Below, in pieces: positions 10,506-19,122 of a stretch of DNA of 45,532 nt. Made by a program: the position numbers and the translations under genes. Position 1 is the first letter of the stretch. Each line of letters opens with the position of its first letter. Origin of the DNA: CAZLMW01 sp964560875 (GTDB lineage: Bacteria > Myxococcota_A > UBA9042). Below the pieces are notes generated by a model. It worked only from the letters and a program-made list of their open reading frames with translations. It was not told where the DNA came from and searched no databases. The stretch is from NCBI GenBank assembly GCA_964560875.1, contig CAZLMW010000059.1, positions 1 to 45,532 on the forward strand, given 5' to 3'.

Positions 10506-10553
10506 CGGCCGACGCGCCGTTTCCTTGCGGTCGGTTAGCCTCGGAACGCTGCC

Positions 10554-11084
10554 ATGATGTTGCGGATCGCGTTCTTGGTGATGGCCCTCGCGGCTGCGGG
10601 CTTCGTACTGTGGCGCCGTTTCAAGCCCGACCCCCTGCTCGACGTGCCGGGGACTTGGAAACGACTCGCGCGCGGCCACTCCTCCGTTCGCGAGGCGATC
10701 AAGCTCCGCGACTCGCTCATCAAACTAGCGCTGAACAGCACCGCTGCAGACGCGCAACCGCTCGCCCTCGACGTCGACCGCCTCGTCGATTCGATCGCGT
10801 CGATGTGCGAGGCACAGGGCCAACTCCGCGACCAGGTGGCGTCTTTCGATCCCAACAGCGAGCGTGCAAGGGAGCTCCGAAACAGCGTCGCCGATATTGA
10901 AAAGGCGGTCCGCGATGCGCTCGACCAGCTCCATGAACTTCATCTTCACCTTGTGCGCGTGACCAGCGCCGAGATCGACGCCGCGGTCGCCGATGTCCGC
11001 AAGCGATTGGTCGCCCGCCGCAACGATCTGTCGTACGTGATCGAAGGCCACAAAGAGGTCGAGACGATGCTCGACGATTCGTGA
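10554..11084 (+). CDS. small single-pass membrane protein with helical domain, third gene of SPFH set
   Basis: A 176-residue protein not assigned to a family. It begins with a membrane helix (residues 3-20, RIAFLVMALAAAGFVLW) and a basic stop-transfer RRFKP, followed by a mostly helical, charged region with heptad-like spacing (SIASMCEAQ..., ADIEKAVRDALDQL). It starts 48 bases after the second SPFH gene on the same strand and probably belongs to the same unit. The likely topology is N-terminal anchor with a helical soluble domain, perhaps a partner of the SPFH assembly (inference). Two adjacent ATGs at 10554 and 10557 are possible starts; there is no clear ribosome-binding site. Confidence 0.75.
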   Translation: MMLRIAFLVMALAAAGFVLWRRFKPDPLLDVPGTWKRLARGHSSVREAIKLRDSLIKLALNSTAADAQPLALDVDRLVDSIASMCEAQGQLRDQVASFDPNSERARELRNSVADIEKAVRDALDQLHELHLHLVRVTSAEIDAAVADVRKRLVARRNDLSYVIEGHKEVETMLDDS

Positions 11085-11117
11085 CACCGTCTTCGGGCAA
11101 CCGAGTCCGCCGCACTT

Positions 11118-11144
11118 TTGCCCTATTTCACCAGCGGCTATAGT
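11118..11144 (+). promoter_or_regulatory. possible promoter upstream of the FIST gene
   Basis: TTGCCC (11118-11123), a 15-base spacer and TATAGT (11139-11144) lie about 130 bases before the FIST ATG. The -10 fits well, but the spacer is short and the -35 matches four of six, so this is weak. Confidence 0.3.
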
Positions 11145-11272
11145 CGCGGTGAACGTGCAGAACACGGCAGCGATCGTGCCCGGCCTGGGCGTACACCCGC
11201 CGATCACATTGCCGACAAGCGCGACCAGACATCGATCACGGCCCGATCCCGGGCAGCCATGACGGAGTAATC

Positions 11273-12409
11273 ATGAAAACCCACCAGATCACGTGGACTG
11301 AAAACGAGGGCTGGACGACGCTCAAAGATGGCGGCGGCGTGGCTGACGCGAACCTCGTCATCTATTTCGCTGCGCCAGGGACGATGGCGTCGGGCGATCG
11401 CTACGATGACATCAAGAGCCGCTTCCCCGAGGCCGACATCGTGGGCTGCACGACCGGCGGCGAGATCGCGGGTGACGAAGTGCTCGATGACAGCGTCGTC
11501 GCCACCGCAGTTCGATTCGAAAAGACACGGACCCAGGTGGCCGTCACGGCGGTCGCCGCGGGTGGCAGCTCCGAAGCGGCGGGCAAAGAACTCGCCGGAC
11601 AGCTGTCCGCACGCGACTTGAACAGTGTTTTCGTGCTCAGCGATGGCATCAACGTCAACGGCAGCGAGCTTGTACGAGGATTCCGCGGCGTGATCGGCGA
11701 CAATATCCCGCTGACCGGCGGCTTGGCCGGTGATGGCGCTGATTTCGGGACCACGTACGTCGGCTGCAACGGCACGCCAGTCTCAGGTCAGATCGTCGCG
11801 GTCGGCTTCTACGGAGACGCGCTGCGCATCGGCCACGGCTCGATCGGCGGATGGGATCCCTTCGGTCCCGAACGCGTCATCACACGCAGCGAAGGCAACG
11901 TGCTGTTCGAGCTCGATGGCCAGCCAGCGCTCGACCTGTACAAGAAATACCTCGGCGAAGAGGCGGAGAAGCTGCCCGGAAGTGCGCTGCTGTTCCCGCT
12001 TCGAGTCGCTCCGAAAGACGGCGGCAGCGACATCGTTCGCACCGTCCTGACCATCGATGAAGACGCCAAGTCGATGACCTTCGCGGGCGACGTCCCGCAG
12101 GGCCATATCGCGCAGTTGATGCGCGGCAACTTTGATCACCTCGTCAATGGCGCCGGCCAGGCCGCGGAAAGTGCGGCTGGTCAAGACGGCGGCGGCGATC
12201 GGCTGGCGGTTCTGGTTAGTTGCATCGGGCGCAAACTCCTCATGGGCCAGCGCGTCTCCGACGAAGTTGAAGCGGTTGCCGATGTGCTCGGGGAAAATGC
12301 CGCGGTGCTCGGCTACTACTCTTACGGCGAGATCTCTCCGCACGAGAGCACCGGCGTCTGCGAGCTCCACAACCAGACCATGACAGTCACGACGTTCGTC
12401 GAAGGTTGA
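11273..12409 (+). CDS. FIST domain sensory protein
   Basis: The 378-residue product matches the FIST N plus FIST C arrangement: VGCTTGGEIAGDEV and VFVLSDGINVNGSELVRG in the first half, the PLTGGLAGDGADFG loop, then VAVGFYGDALRIGHGSIGGWDPFG, and a C-terminal half ending AAVLGYYSYGEISPH and CELHNQTMTVTTF. FIST proteins are thought to bind small ligands, possibly amino acids, and pass the signal to kinases or cyclic-di-GMP enzymes; here it stands alone without a transmitter domain, so any partner is encoded elsewhere. GGAG about six bases before the ATG supports the start. Cytoplasmic by absence of a signal or helix. Confidence 0.9.
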   Translation: MKTHQITWTENEGWTTLKDGGGVADANLVIYFAAPGTMASGDRYDDIKSRFPEADIVGCTTGGEIAGDEVLDDSVVATAVRFEKTRTQVAVTAVAAGGSSEAAGKELAGQLSARDLNSVFVLSDGINVNGSELVRGFRGVIGDNIPLTGGLAGDGADFGTTYVGCNGTPVSGQIVAVGFYGDALRIGHGSIGGWDPFGPERVITRSEGNVLFELDGQPALDLYKKYLGEEAEKLPGSALLFPLRVAPKDGGSDIVRTVLTIDEDAKSMTFAGDVPQGHIAQLMRGNFDHLVNGAGQAAESAAGQDGGGDRLAVLVSCIGRKLLMGQRVSDEVEAVADVLGENAAVLGYYSYGEISPHESTGVCELHNQTMTVTTFVEG

Positions 12410-12564
12410 TGCCCATGGCGGGCGCCGCGAGCTGATCGGGGCCGCTCGCACCTGGTCGGGCCGCTGCCCGCAGAGGACGAAATTACGCGGTCGCTGCTGT
12501 AGATGGGCGAAATCGCTCATTGCGCCGCGTCGCCTGCTCCTTACGGTGGGAGTAGGAGGCGCCG

Positions 12565-13464
12565 ATGGCTCGCTCGCTCACAGTTGCGCTCGTTGCGTGC
12601 GTCACGGCGTTTGTCGGCCTGTCAGGCTGCAATCACAACGTACAGCCCCGCGATGGCGACCTCCGCGTTGTCACATACAACGTGGCACGCGGTTATGCGG
12701 TCGATCTCGAGGACGCTTCAGCCTGGCGCGCACTACTGCCCAGCTCGATGTCGCTCAAGAGCGTGCTCAGCAATCATCCCGGCGTGTGCGACTTCGACGT
12801 CCTCGCGCTGCAAGAGCTGTGCGGTGACCGCGACGGCGCACACCTTCGCTACTTCCGCAAAATCGCTGGGCGGTCCGGCCGAACGTGGATGGTGTTCAAG
12901 CGCGCCGATCCCAAACGTCCGGGCAGCTGTGCCGAGGGCGTGGCGATCATCAGTCGCTTGCCGATCGTGGCCAGCGGGTCGATCCTGCTGCCCAACGTCG
13001 CGACGATGCGCAGGACCGCGGTCTGGGCCGATATCCGCGTCGATCACCCCAGCGGATCGCGCATCGTACGCGTCTACAACGTGCACCTGGATGCGCGGGC
13101 CAAGCGCGTCGATTCGGCCAAGGGCAGGGCGCTGCAGATCGGCGCGATCATCGACCACCACGACGACTGGCGGCGCAAGGCCGGGGCCAAGGACGCCAGC
13201 CTCGTCGTCGGCGACTTCAACACCCTCGAGGACGACGAACCGGTGCTCGATCGCCTCGTCAAGATCTTCAAACCGGCCCTTCCCGTGGACACCTCGACGC
13301 ATTGGCTCGGATGGCAACTCGACCGTGTGTTCTTCGACGGACTTGAGCGAAGGCGTGCCCGCGCGCTGCGTATTCCGCTCTCCGACCACTACCCGGTGAC
13401 GGTCGATTTCGACTTCCCGCGCCCGTCCGCTCCCAGCCACACCAAGGTCGCCGCCGGGCCGTGA
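12565..13464 (+). CDS. endonuclease/exonuclease/phosphatase-family lipoprotein
   Basis: A 299-residue EEP-fold metal-dependent phosphoesterase with a lipoprotein signal (lipobox GLSGC, Cys22). Catalytic motifs are in order: TYNV with Asn39, LQE with Glu84, HLDAR (174-178), GDFNT with Asp217 and Asn219, LDRVFF with Asp253, and SDHYPV with Asp274-His275. The complete set indicates an active enzyme. This family covers nucleases, inositol-phosphate and sphingomyelin phosphodiesterases, and its substrate cannot be read from sequence; a lipid-anchored periplasmic or surface location points to extracellular DNA or phospholipid (inference). AGGAGG five bases before the ATG gives a strong start. Confidence 0.87.
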   Translation: MARSLTVALVACVTAFVGLSGCNHNVQPRDGDLRVVTYNVARGYAVDLEDASAWRALLPSSMSLKSVLSNHPGVCDFDVLALQELCGDRDGAHLRYFRKIAGRSGRTWMVFKRADPKRPGSCAEGVAIISRLPIVASGSILLPNVATMRRTAVWADIRVDHPSGSRIVRVYNVHLDARAKRVDSAKGRALQIGAIIDHHDDWRRKAGAKDASLVVGDFNTLEDDEPVLDRLVKIFKPALPVDTSTHWLGWQLDRVFFDGLERRRARALRIPLSDHYPVTVDFDFPRPSAPSHTKVAAGP

Positions 13465-13526
13465 CCGACACTTCGGCCAGCGTGCCTAGCTTGTAGGTAG
13501 CCCGTTGTGGCTCATCGCGAGCGTCC

Positions 13527-14519
13527 ATGCGTGCCACGCTGACCGTCTTCGTTGCCCTTCTCAGCGTCACTGGCGCCGCTCACGCTCGCCCGCCTTCCGC
13601 TCCCGTCGTGCATTCCGTCGTCGTTCGGCCAGGCAACAAGTCGGCCGTCGCGCTGCCTTCAAGGGTGACCCCTGACGCGGCGTTCTCCGTCCCCAAACCG
13701 TCGTCACCACCGCCCCCGACACAGCTCGAAGCTCGCATCGCGAACGCGGCCGTTTTCGGGGGATACCTCGCTGTCGCCGTCTGGGCTCGGTTCGCGTGGT
13801 ACGCCGGGCAGGACCAGAGCGACTCCTTTGTCGTCCTCGACGAAGGCTGGTTCGGTTCCGACACGTATGCAGGCGGCGCCGACAAGCTCGGACACTTCTA
13901 CAGCTGCTACCTGGCGACGCGAATGACCGTCCTCGCGCTGCGCAAAGGCGGCTTCTCACCGACGGCCCGCCGAACGCTCGCGAGCGTCATGACCATGGCG
14001 TTCTTCACCGGCATCGAGGTCAAGGACGCCTATCACCTCAACTACGGCTTTTCGTGGTCGGACATGGTCGCCAACACGCTGGGAACCGCGCTCGGTGTCG
14101 CGATGCAAGCCTATCCGGCGCTCGATCGATGGCTCGATGTGCGCCTGGAATACTTCCCGTCAGCCGCCTATTTGCAGCGGCTCCGCAACGGGGATCCGAA
14201 TGTGGGCGAGGACTACTCGGGGATGAATTACGCCTTGTGGCTGAAGTTGAACGCGGTCGCCGCCCTTCGGCAGACGCTGGCTCGCTACATCGATGTCGGG
14301 GTTGGGTTTGGCACCATCGGGTACAAGCCTGGGCCACAGCCGCAGCGTCGCCAGGAGCTGAGCCTTCGCATCAGCCTCAACGCCACGCGGCTGGTCGACG
14401 ACGCGTTTGAGCCCCGGTCGCGGACGTTTCGCTGGGGCGCGCTGCGTTTCTTGACGGAGATGGTGACGATCCCGGGGACTTCAGCCGGGGTGACGGTCTA
14501 CCAAGCTGACGCGGAGTGA
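13527..14519 (+). CDS. exported DUF2279-type protein
   Basis: A 330-residue protein with an N-terminal signal peptide (about 21 residues, ending AHA) and a Pro-rich linker. The core has the features of the DUF2279/YfiM-like group: WFGSDTYAGGADKLGHFYSCYLATR split over a helix, GIEVKDAYHLNYGFSWSDMVANTLG with conserved polar residues inside helices, and GVAMQAYP. The last third is rich in beta-strand-like alternation (IDVGVGFGTIGYKP, LSLRISLNATRLV). The family's function is unknown, and an envelope location is inferred. It converges on the murein endopeptidase gene with only 18 bp between stops. Confidence 0.72.
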   Translation: MRATLTVFVALLSVTGAAHARPPSAPVVHSVVVRPGNKSAVALPSRVTPDAAFSVPKPSSPPPPTQLEARIANAAVFGGYLAVAVWARFAWYAGQDQSDSFVVLDEGWFGSDTYAGGADKLGHFYSCYLATRMTVLALRKGGFSPTARRTLASVMTMAFFTGIEVKDAYHLNYGFSWSDMVANTLGTALGVAMQAYPALDRWLDVRLEYFPSAAYLQRLRNGDPNVGEDYSGMNYALWLKLNAVAALRQTLARYIDVGVGFGTIGYKPGPQPQRRQELSLRISLNATRLVDDAFEPRSRTFRWGALRFLTEMVTIPGTSAGVTVYQADAE

Positions 14520-14537
14520 CGTCGCTCGTTGCCCGAA

Positions 14538-16250
14538 TCAGGTCGACGGTGGCGGCTTGCCATCGGATAGCAAACGACGCGGCGGAGCTCGTCGCGGATG
14601 GCGCTGCCAGTTGAAGCGATCGTTGTGCAGCTGCCACCAGCGTCGCCATGCACGGTGACGGCGCGGAGGCGTGCGCACGTAAGTCAGGGTCACGCCGCCC
14701 GTCACGCGTGAAAGCAACGCCTCGGCATTGGTCGCGAGCACCTCGTCGGGACCCCGCAGCATGTCGATCAGCTGGGGACCGAGCACGCGCGGCGGGGCTT
14801 CGACCGCAACACCGGCCCGGAAGAAGCCTTCGTACATCCAGTGCAGCCGGCCGAAATGGGCAGCCCGCGCGTACCAGGTGCGTGCCTCGCGCGGGCCCTC
14901 GAAGCGACGATTGGCGAGGTATTCGAGCGTTCGCAGGGCGGCGCGTCGGGTGGTTGGGCTCGGGTCGTCGAGCACCTGCATCATGGGCTGCGTCGCGTTT
15001 TCGAGCAGCCAGGGGCGAATCCGGCGGGCGATCTTGCGGCGCAGAACGGAGAAGTGTGAGACCGACAGCAGCTCGCGAAAGTCGTTTCGATCCCGATCGG
15101 TCAGACCCAACATGGCCGCGACATCTTCGCGACCCGCGGTGTCGATTGCGGCCTTGAGCAAGCCGAACGCGCGCCATGTCGAGTGGGTACGTCGCGCCGC
15201 GCGCGTCAACGCCGGAAACGTCCATGATGAGCCGCCCGACCTGAGCACGCCGAGCGCTGCGCCGCGCAGTTTCGCCGACGGATCGTGTGCGGCAAGCCAG
15301 GCGATGGCCTCGGTCGCTTCTCGGTCCTTCGCGTGCAAGGGGGCCAATCCGGCCAGGCTCGCCGAGCGCTGCTGCACGTCGGGGCTGGCAACATCGCCCA
15401 CGAGCTCTTCGATCCGTTGCCGACGCGCCGCGTTGTGATCTGCGACCCAGGGCCACGGTGGATCGTCGTCCACGCAACCCGCGAGCACCTCGTCGCGGCT
15501 GCAGTAGACGCGCACATGAAAATGGTCGTTGTGGCGGCCGGCGTGTAGCGGTTCATGCAGGACATGGGCGGCCCGCTGCAGAAGCCACTCGGGATCGCCG
15601 AGCTCACGGCCTTTCTGAAGCAGCATCCGGCGCAGCGGTTCCGCAACGTACAACCGCGCGACGTGCACCTCGTGGTCGGTCAGCAGCGTCTTGACCAGGT
15701 TCCAGTTGCGCGCGACGTCGAACGTGTAGTGCCAGCGCCGGTAGCGAGCCTTGCCTTCGTCGTTGAAGCGCAAAAAACGGTCGGGTGCACGCGGCTTGCC
15801 GCTCTTTCCGATCGCGAAAAACGCCAGGTCGACGTCGCGTCCGGCCCGATGGCTGTGGCTCCAGCGGATACGGCCGCCTCGTTGCGTCGACAGGTTGCCG
15901 ACTCGCAGCGGGATCCGCGCGTGCTCATCTCGGTCGGCCAGACGGCTTGCCGTGCGCAGGACGAATCCGACAAGACGCTGGGTTCCCCACCCCGTGAAGC
16001 GTTTGCCCACAACGGACAAGCGCATGAGCCCGCGGGCCCGCGCCGGGAGCTGTTCGCCGCCGACAAGCTCGCCGTCGTGGCACGTGCCGAGGGACACCGA
16101 ACAAGCCGGCTGTGTTGGCGGTGTGGGCGGCGCTGCGAATGCCGGCTTGGACGCCACGACAAGGAGGCACGCCGTGGCGATTGCGGCAGCGGACAACGCG
16201 CGGATGTGCGAGCGGCTGCGTGCCGTTGCCTGGCTGCGCTGTCCCTGCAC
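14538..16250 (-). CDS. MepA-type murein endopeptidase fused to HEAT-like repeats
   Basis: A 570-residue exported protein. From GTG 16250 (with GAGGGA just upstream) a signal peptide runs to about residue 39 (LLVVASKPAFA). The region 50-250 carries penicillin-insensitive murein endopeptidase (M74/LAS) zinc motifs: HRAGRDVD (HxxGxxxD, His134 and Asp141) and HNDHFHV (His240-His245). Enzymes of this type cut D-Ala-meso-DAP cross-links in peptidoglycan. The C-terminal half (about 265-540) is a series of paired helices with HEAT-like spacing (PSAKLRGAALGVL, SPTTRRAALRTLEYLA), which ordinary MepA proteins of about 270 residues lack. The extra domain may bind partners or the envelope (inference). The upstream in-frame region to 16505 looks non-coding. 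Confidence 0.82.
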   Translation of the reverse strand: MQGQRSQATARSRSHIRALSAAAIATACLLVVASKPAFAAPPTPPTQPACSVSLGTCHDGELVGGEQLPARARGLMRLSVVGKRFTGWGTQRLVGFVLRTASRLADRDEHARIPLRVGNLSTQRGGRIRWSHSHRAGRDVDLAFFAIGKSGKPRAPDRFLRFNDEGKARYRRWHYTFDVARNWNLVKTLLTDHEVHVARLYVAEPLRRMLLQKGRELGDPEWLLQRAAHVLHEPLHAGRHNDHFHVRVYCSRDEVLAGCVDDDPPWPWVADHNAARRQRIEELVGDVASPDVQQRSASLAGLAPLHAKDREATEAIAWLAAHDPSAKLRGAALGVLRSGGSSWTFPALTRAARRTHSTWRAFGLLKAAIDTAGREDVAAMLGLTDRDRNDFRELLSVSHFSVLRRKIARRIRPWLLENATQPMMQVLDDPSPTTRRAALRTLEYLANRRFEGPREARTWYARAAHFGRLHWMYEGFFRAGVAVEAPPRVLGPQLIDMLRGPDEVLATNAEALLSRVTGGVTLTYVRTPPRRHRAWRRWWQLHNDRFNWQRHPRRAPPRRLLSDGKPPPST

Positions 16251-16362
16251 GTGACTTCCCTCGCAAGCGCCGAATCCCACGAACGTACGTGCCCAACGAG
16301 ACGTTCGGGGTTGAATATCTTTTGATCCTCTCGCCGATCTCGGCCAACGGACTGATAGGAGC

Positions 16363-16432
16363 CCGGACCCGGGGTCAAGCAAGGATCGGATGCCAGCGAT
16401 CCGCCGCGAGAGCCACCATGCCCCGGGTCCGG
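16363..16432. other. nested inverted repeats, candidate structured RNA or protein-binding element
   Basis: CCGGACCCGGGG (16363-16374) is the exact reverse complement of CCCCGGGTCCGG (16421-16432). Within the 46-base interval, GGATCG (16383-16388) pairs with CGATCC (16397-16402). A 12-bp outer stem with a 6-bp inner hairpin is unlikely by chance even in GC-rich DNA, but strand and role are unknown. Confidence 0.5.
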
Positions 16433-16583
16433 TGCTCCGGCAAGAAACGCTCACTCGCGCCGTCAGCCCGGCGGCCCGCGACCGAACCGAATAACCGGCG
16501 GTCAACAGGCGTTGTCTTGATGCGGCGGTGCAAACCCCCGCGTTTGATCAGCAGCTGCGAGATTCGTAGTGTGAATTCATCGA

Positions 16584-16602
16584 CTTGGACCCCGCGTCCA
16601 AG
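16584..16602. other. 7-bp perfect hairpin
   Basis: CTTGGAC (16584-16590), loop CCCGC, GTCCAAG (16596-16602). It lies about 100 bases upstream of the ATG at 16701, with no T-run on either side. Confidence 0.4.
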
Positions 16603-16700
16603 GCGTTTGCGTTCGTCCGGCCGCGATACCAACGGACCCACGGACCCAAACCAGGCCCCCCGCCGGACCGCCCGCACCGGCGCAGTTATCGGAGACGGTG

Positions 16701-17477
16701 ATGGACACCGTACGACTGAAAGCCCGGCCCCAAACCCCACACCGTGATTCGACACGGCAGCCCCCGCGATCGGCGCGCCGCTGGGTTGCTGCATTGACCA
16801 TCTTGCTCGCCGCAGCCGGCGCCGCCTGGTACGTCGCAGGCCCGCCGCCCGAAAGCGGTGAACCGGCGGCTGTCGAAGTCCCGGCCACCGACACGTCGCG
16901 CCAACGACCCGCCGTGGGTGCGTCCATCATCGTCACCTTGCGATGGGGTCAGACAGACCGGCTCGAGCCGACCACACGCGCCGCCGAGTCCGACGTGAAC
17001 TGGGACGGATTCCTCGCGCTCGATTGCGGCCAGATTCACAAGGTCGAGCCGCTGTCGTTCGAGCTGGATGACGACGACGAGCCGGTCAAACCGGACGCAG
17101 CAACCGATTTCGTTGGGCCGGTCATTCGCGGCGACCAGGGCGACCAGCGCGTCTACTGGCGCTCCCAGACACACACGTCGTGGGACGGCCTGAGAGTGCA
17201 GCTCGTCGCATGCGATCCGACTGGACACACCAGCGCTACGGGCTCGCAGGTCACGTCGGCGCGGCCCACATCGATCTTGCATGTTCATACGGCACAGCGG
17301 ACCTATACGGCGCGCCTGGACTGGTCGGCGAACGATTTCGTGGCGCTCGCGACCGAGCGGCCCGGCCACAAGCTCGAGGTCTACATCAACGCCGAATACG
17401 ACGAGCGTTCGATGCGAGGCGCGCGAATTACACGTTTGGAGGAGGCGGAATATCCTTCTTCGGGCCCCGTTCGCTAG
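16701..17477 (+). CDS. hypothetical single-pass membrane protein
   Basis: This gene was not recognised. The 258-residue product starts with a basic, Arg/Pro-rich cytoplasmic segment, one membrane helix at about residues 29-47 (WVAALTILLAAAGAAWYVAG) and an extracytoplasmic region with alternating hydrophobic/polar stretches suggesting beta-strands (ASIIVTLRWG, VNWDGFLALDCGQI, RTYTARLDWSANDF). Two cysteines (about residues 109 and 172) could pair. GGAG six bases before the ATG at 16701 favours this start over the in-frame GTG at 16698. Its 3' end overlaps the converging flotillin gene by 50 bp. Confidence 0.65.
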   Translation: MDTVRLKARPQTPHRDSTRQPPRSARRWVAALTILLAAAGAAWYVAGPPPESGEPAAVEVPATDTSRQRPAVGASIIVTLRWGQTDRLEPTTRAAESDVNWDGFLALDCGQIHKVEPLSFELDDDDEPVKPDAATDFVGPVIRGDQGDQRVYWRSQTHTSWDGLRVQLVACDPTGHTSATGSQVTSARPTSILHVHTAQRTYTARLDWSANDFVALATERPGHKLEVYINAEYDERSMRGARITRLEEAEYPSSGPVR

Positions 17478-19029
17478 CGTCGCTTTCGGCCGATCCGGCA
17501 TCGTCGCTGCTCGCGCTGTCCTGCGAATCCATCATCTTGCCAAACGCTTCGGGCATCTCGATGCCGCCGATGTCGCGCATCATATGGAGCGTGGGCGGGA
17601 GCGCGCCGGCCAGGCCCTGCAGGAACCGCGCCGTGCTGCCTTTGCCGTCTTTTCCAGCGGTGTCCCAAACGGTGATCTTGTCGAATTTGATGTTCTGAAT
17701 CGCCTTGGACGACACGTCGGCGAGGTGGTCGACGTGCTCGAGCATCATCAGGCGGAACGCCGCGTCTGAGCCACCGGACGCCTTGACGATCGCACCCAGA
17801 CCGTCGGCGCGGGCTTTCAACATCTCGTACTGACCCTTCGCTTCGGCTTCGAGCTTGGCGAAGATCGCCTTTGCTTCACCCTCTGCTTCGATGCGTCGCT
17901 TCTCGGCTTCGGCTTCGGCTTCGACGACCGTCTGGGCTTTTTCGGCGCGTGCGACCGCTTCGACCTCGGCGCGTTTTTCCATCTCGATCTTGCGCGCCAA
18001 CTCCTGGGCCGCCCGCGTTTCTGCCCGGTACTGGGCCTCGAGAATCGCCGCTTCCGCTTCCCGCTGCCGGGTCTCGCCGCGCTGCTTGGCCTCGGACTCG
18101 CGGACGAGAAGCTCGGCGTTGGTGTCGGCGATCTTGGCCGCCGCGAGGTTTTCGCCCTCGACAGCGCCCGCCTCTGCGTTCGCTACACGGACACGCTTTT
18201 GCTGATCGGCCTCCTTGACCCGCGATTCTTTCTGCAGCCGCGCTTGCTCTTCGCCGACGATTCGATCGCGCTCGAGGTTGGCGACCTCAACGTCTTTTTC
18301 CTGGCGTGCGCGGGTGACGCCAATCTCCCGGGTACGTTCGGCGTCGGCGACGGAAACGGCGCGCTCACGTTCGGCCTCGGCCACACCGATCGCGCCGCGC
18401 TTCTGCTGCTCGGCCACGTCGATGACGGCCTGCTGGATGGCTTCGGCTGCCGCTTTGCGGCCGATCGCCTCGATGTAACCGGATTCGTCCGTGATATCGG
18501 TGATGTTGACGTTGATGAGGACGAGGCCAATCTTGCGGAGCTCGGGCTCGAGGCTCTCTTGGATGCTGCCGGAGAAGGCGTCTCGGTCGCGGTTGATGTT
18601 CTCGATCTGCAGCGACGCGATTACCTGGCGCATCTGGCCGAAGATGATGTCGCGCGCTTGCTCCATGATCTGCTGCCGGGACAGTCCGAGCAGACGCACG
18701 GCGGCGTTTTGCATGACCGCGGGCTCAGTGCCGATCGCGACCGTGAACACCGACGGTACGTTGACGCGGATGTTTTCGGCCGACAGCGCGCCGGTCAGCG
18801 GGATCTCGATCTGCAGCGGGTCGAGGTTGAGGTACGCGTAGTTCTGAATCAGCGGCACAACGAACGTACCGCCACCGTGCAGGCACTTCGCCGACTGGCC
18901 GCCGCCGACTTTACCGTAGACGACGAGCACCTGGTTGGACGGGCACCGGCGGTATCGCTTGATGAGCAGCAGCACGAAGCTGAACAGCACGATGACCGCG
19001 ACAACAACGAGGAGGACGACAAATTCCAT
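17428..19029 (-). CDS. flotillin (SPFH family)
   Basis: A 533-residue flotillin: N-terminal membrane helix (residues 2-26, FVVLLVVVAVIVLFSFVLLLI) and basic RYRR stop, SPFH domain (CPSNQVLVVYGKVGGG, ENIRVNVPSVFTVAIG, ARDIIFGQMRQVIASL, IENINRDRDAF, LVLINVNITDIT), and a long Glu/Ala/Lys/Arg coiled coil (about 200-400) with the EAEAEKR-type repeats of the family. It ends with an acidic, Ser/Asp-rich tail and a Pro run. Flotillins organise membrane microdomains. It resembles FloT/YqiK by length and by pairing with an NfeD-type gene 93 bp upstream. AGGAA before the ATG at 19029 sets the start; six residues from a TTG at 19047 were discarded. An alternating acidic C-tail overlaps the converging gene. 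Confidence 0.93.
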   Translation of the reverse strand: MEFVVLLVVVAVIVLFSFVLLLIKRYRRCPSNQVLVVYGKVGGGQSAKCLHGGGTFVVPLIQNYAYLNLDPLQIEIPLTGALSAENIRVNVPSVFTVAIGTEPAVMQNAAVRLLGLSRQQIMEQARDIIFGQMRQVIASLQIENINRDRDAFSGSIQESLEPELRKIGLVLINVNITDITDESGYIEAIGRKAAAEAIQQAVIDVAEQQKRGAIGVAEAERERAVSVADAERTREIGVTRARQEKDVEVANLERDRIVGEEQARLQKESRVKEADQQKRVRVANAEAGAVEGENLAAAKIADTNAELLVRESEAKQRGETRQREAEAAILEAQYRAETRAAQELARKIEMEKRAEVEAVARAEKAQTVVEAEAEAEKRRIEAEGEAKAIFAKLEAEAKGQYEMLKARADGLGAIVKASGGSDAAFRLMMLEHVDHLADVSSKAIQNIKFDKITVWDTAGKDGKGSTARFLQGLAGALPPTLHMMRDIGGIEMPEAFGKMMDSQDSASSDDAGSAESDASERGPKKDIPPPPNV

Positions 19030-19122
19030 GGTTCCTGCTTCCCGCAAGGCGCGTTTGAGCGCCCGGTGATGGGTGCCGCTTTTCCGCAGCGATCGGCTGA
19101 GGTGGCGGCGAGATGTGTTCCG

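Larger units (their letters stand above)
16251..16700. other. 450-bp non-coding region between divergent genes
   Basis: No convincing gene was found here; short ORFs on both strands lack ribosome-binding sites, recognisable content or codon pattern. It should carry the promoters of the divergent endopeptidase gene and of the small membrane protein at 16701, and it contains the inverted repeats listed separately. Confidence 0.6.

Noticed and set aside
10536..10541. TAGCCT box before the gene at 10554 and again before the dioxygenase (36438-36443), as a shared -10 element
   Set aside because: Only two clear cases, no matching -35 at proper spacing; likely chance in GC-rich DNA.
16375..16794. 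139-codon minus-strand frame in the non-coding region
   Set aside because: No ribosome-binding site, no domain, and it overlaps the start of the membrane protein at 16701.
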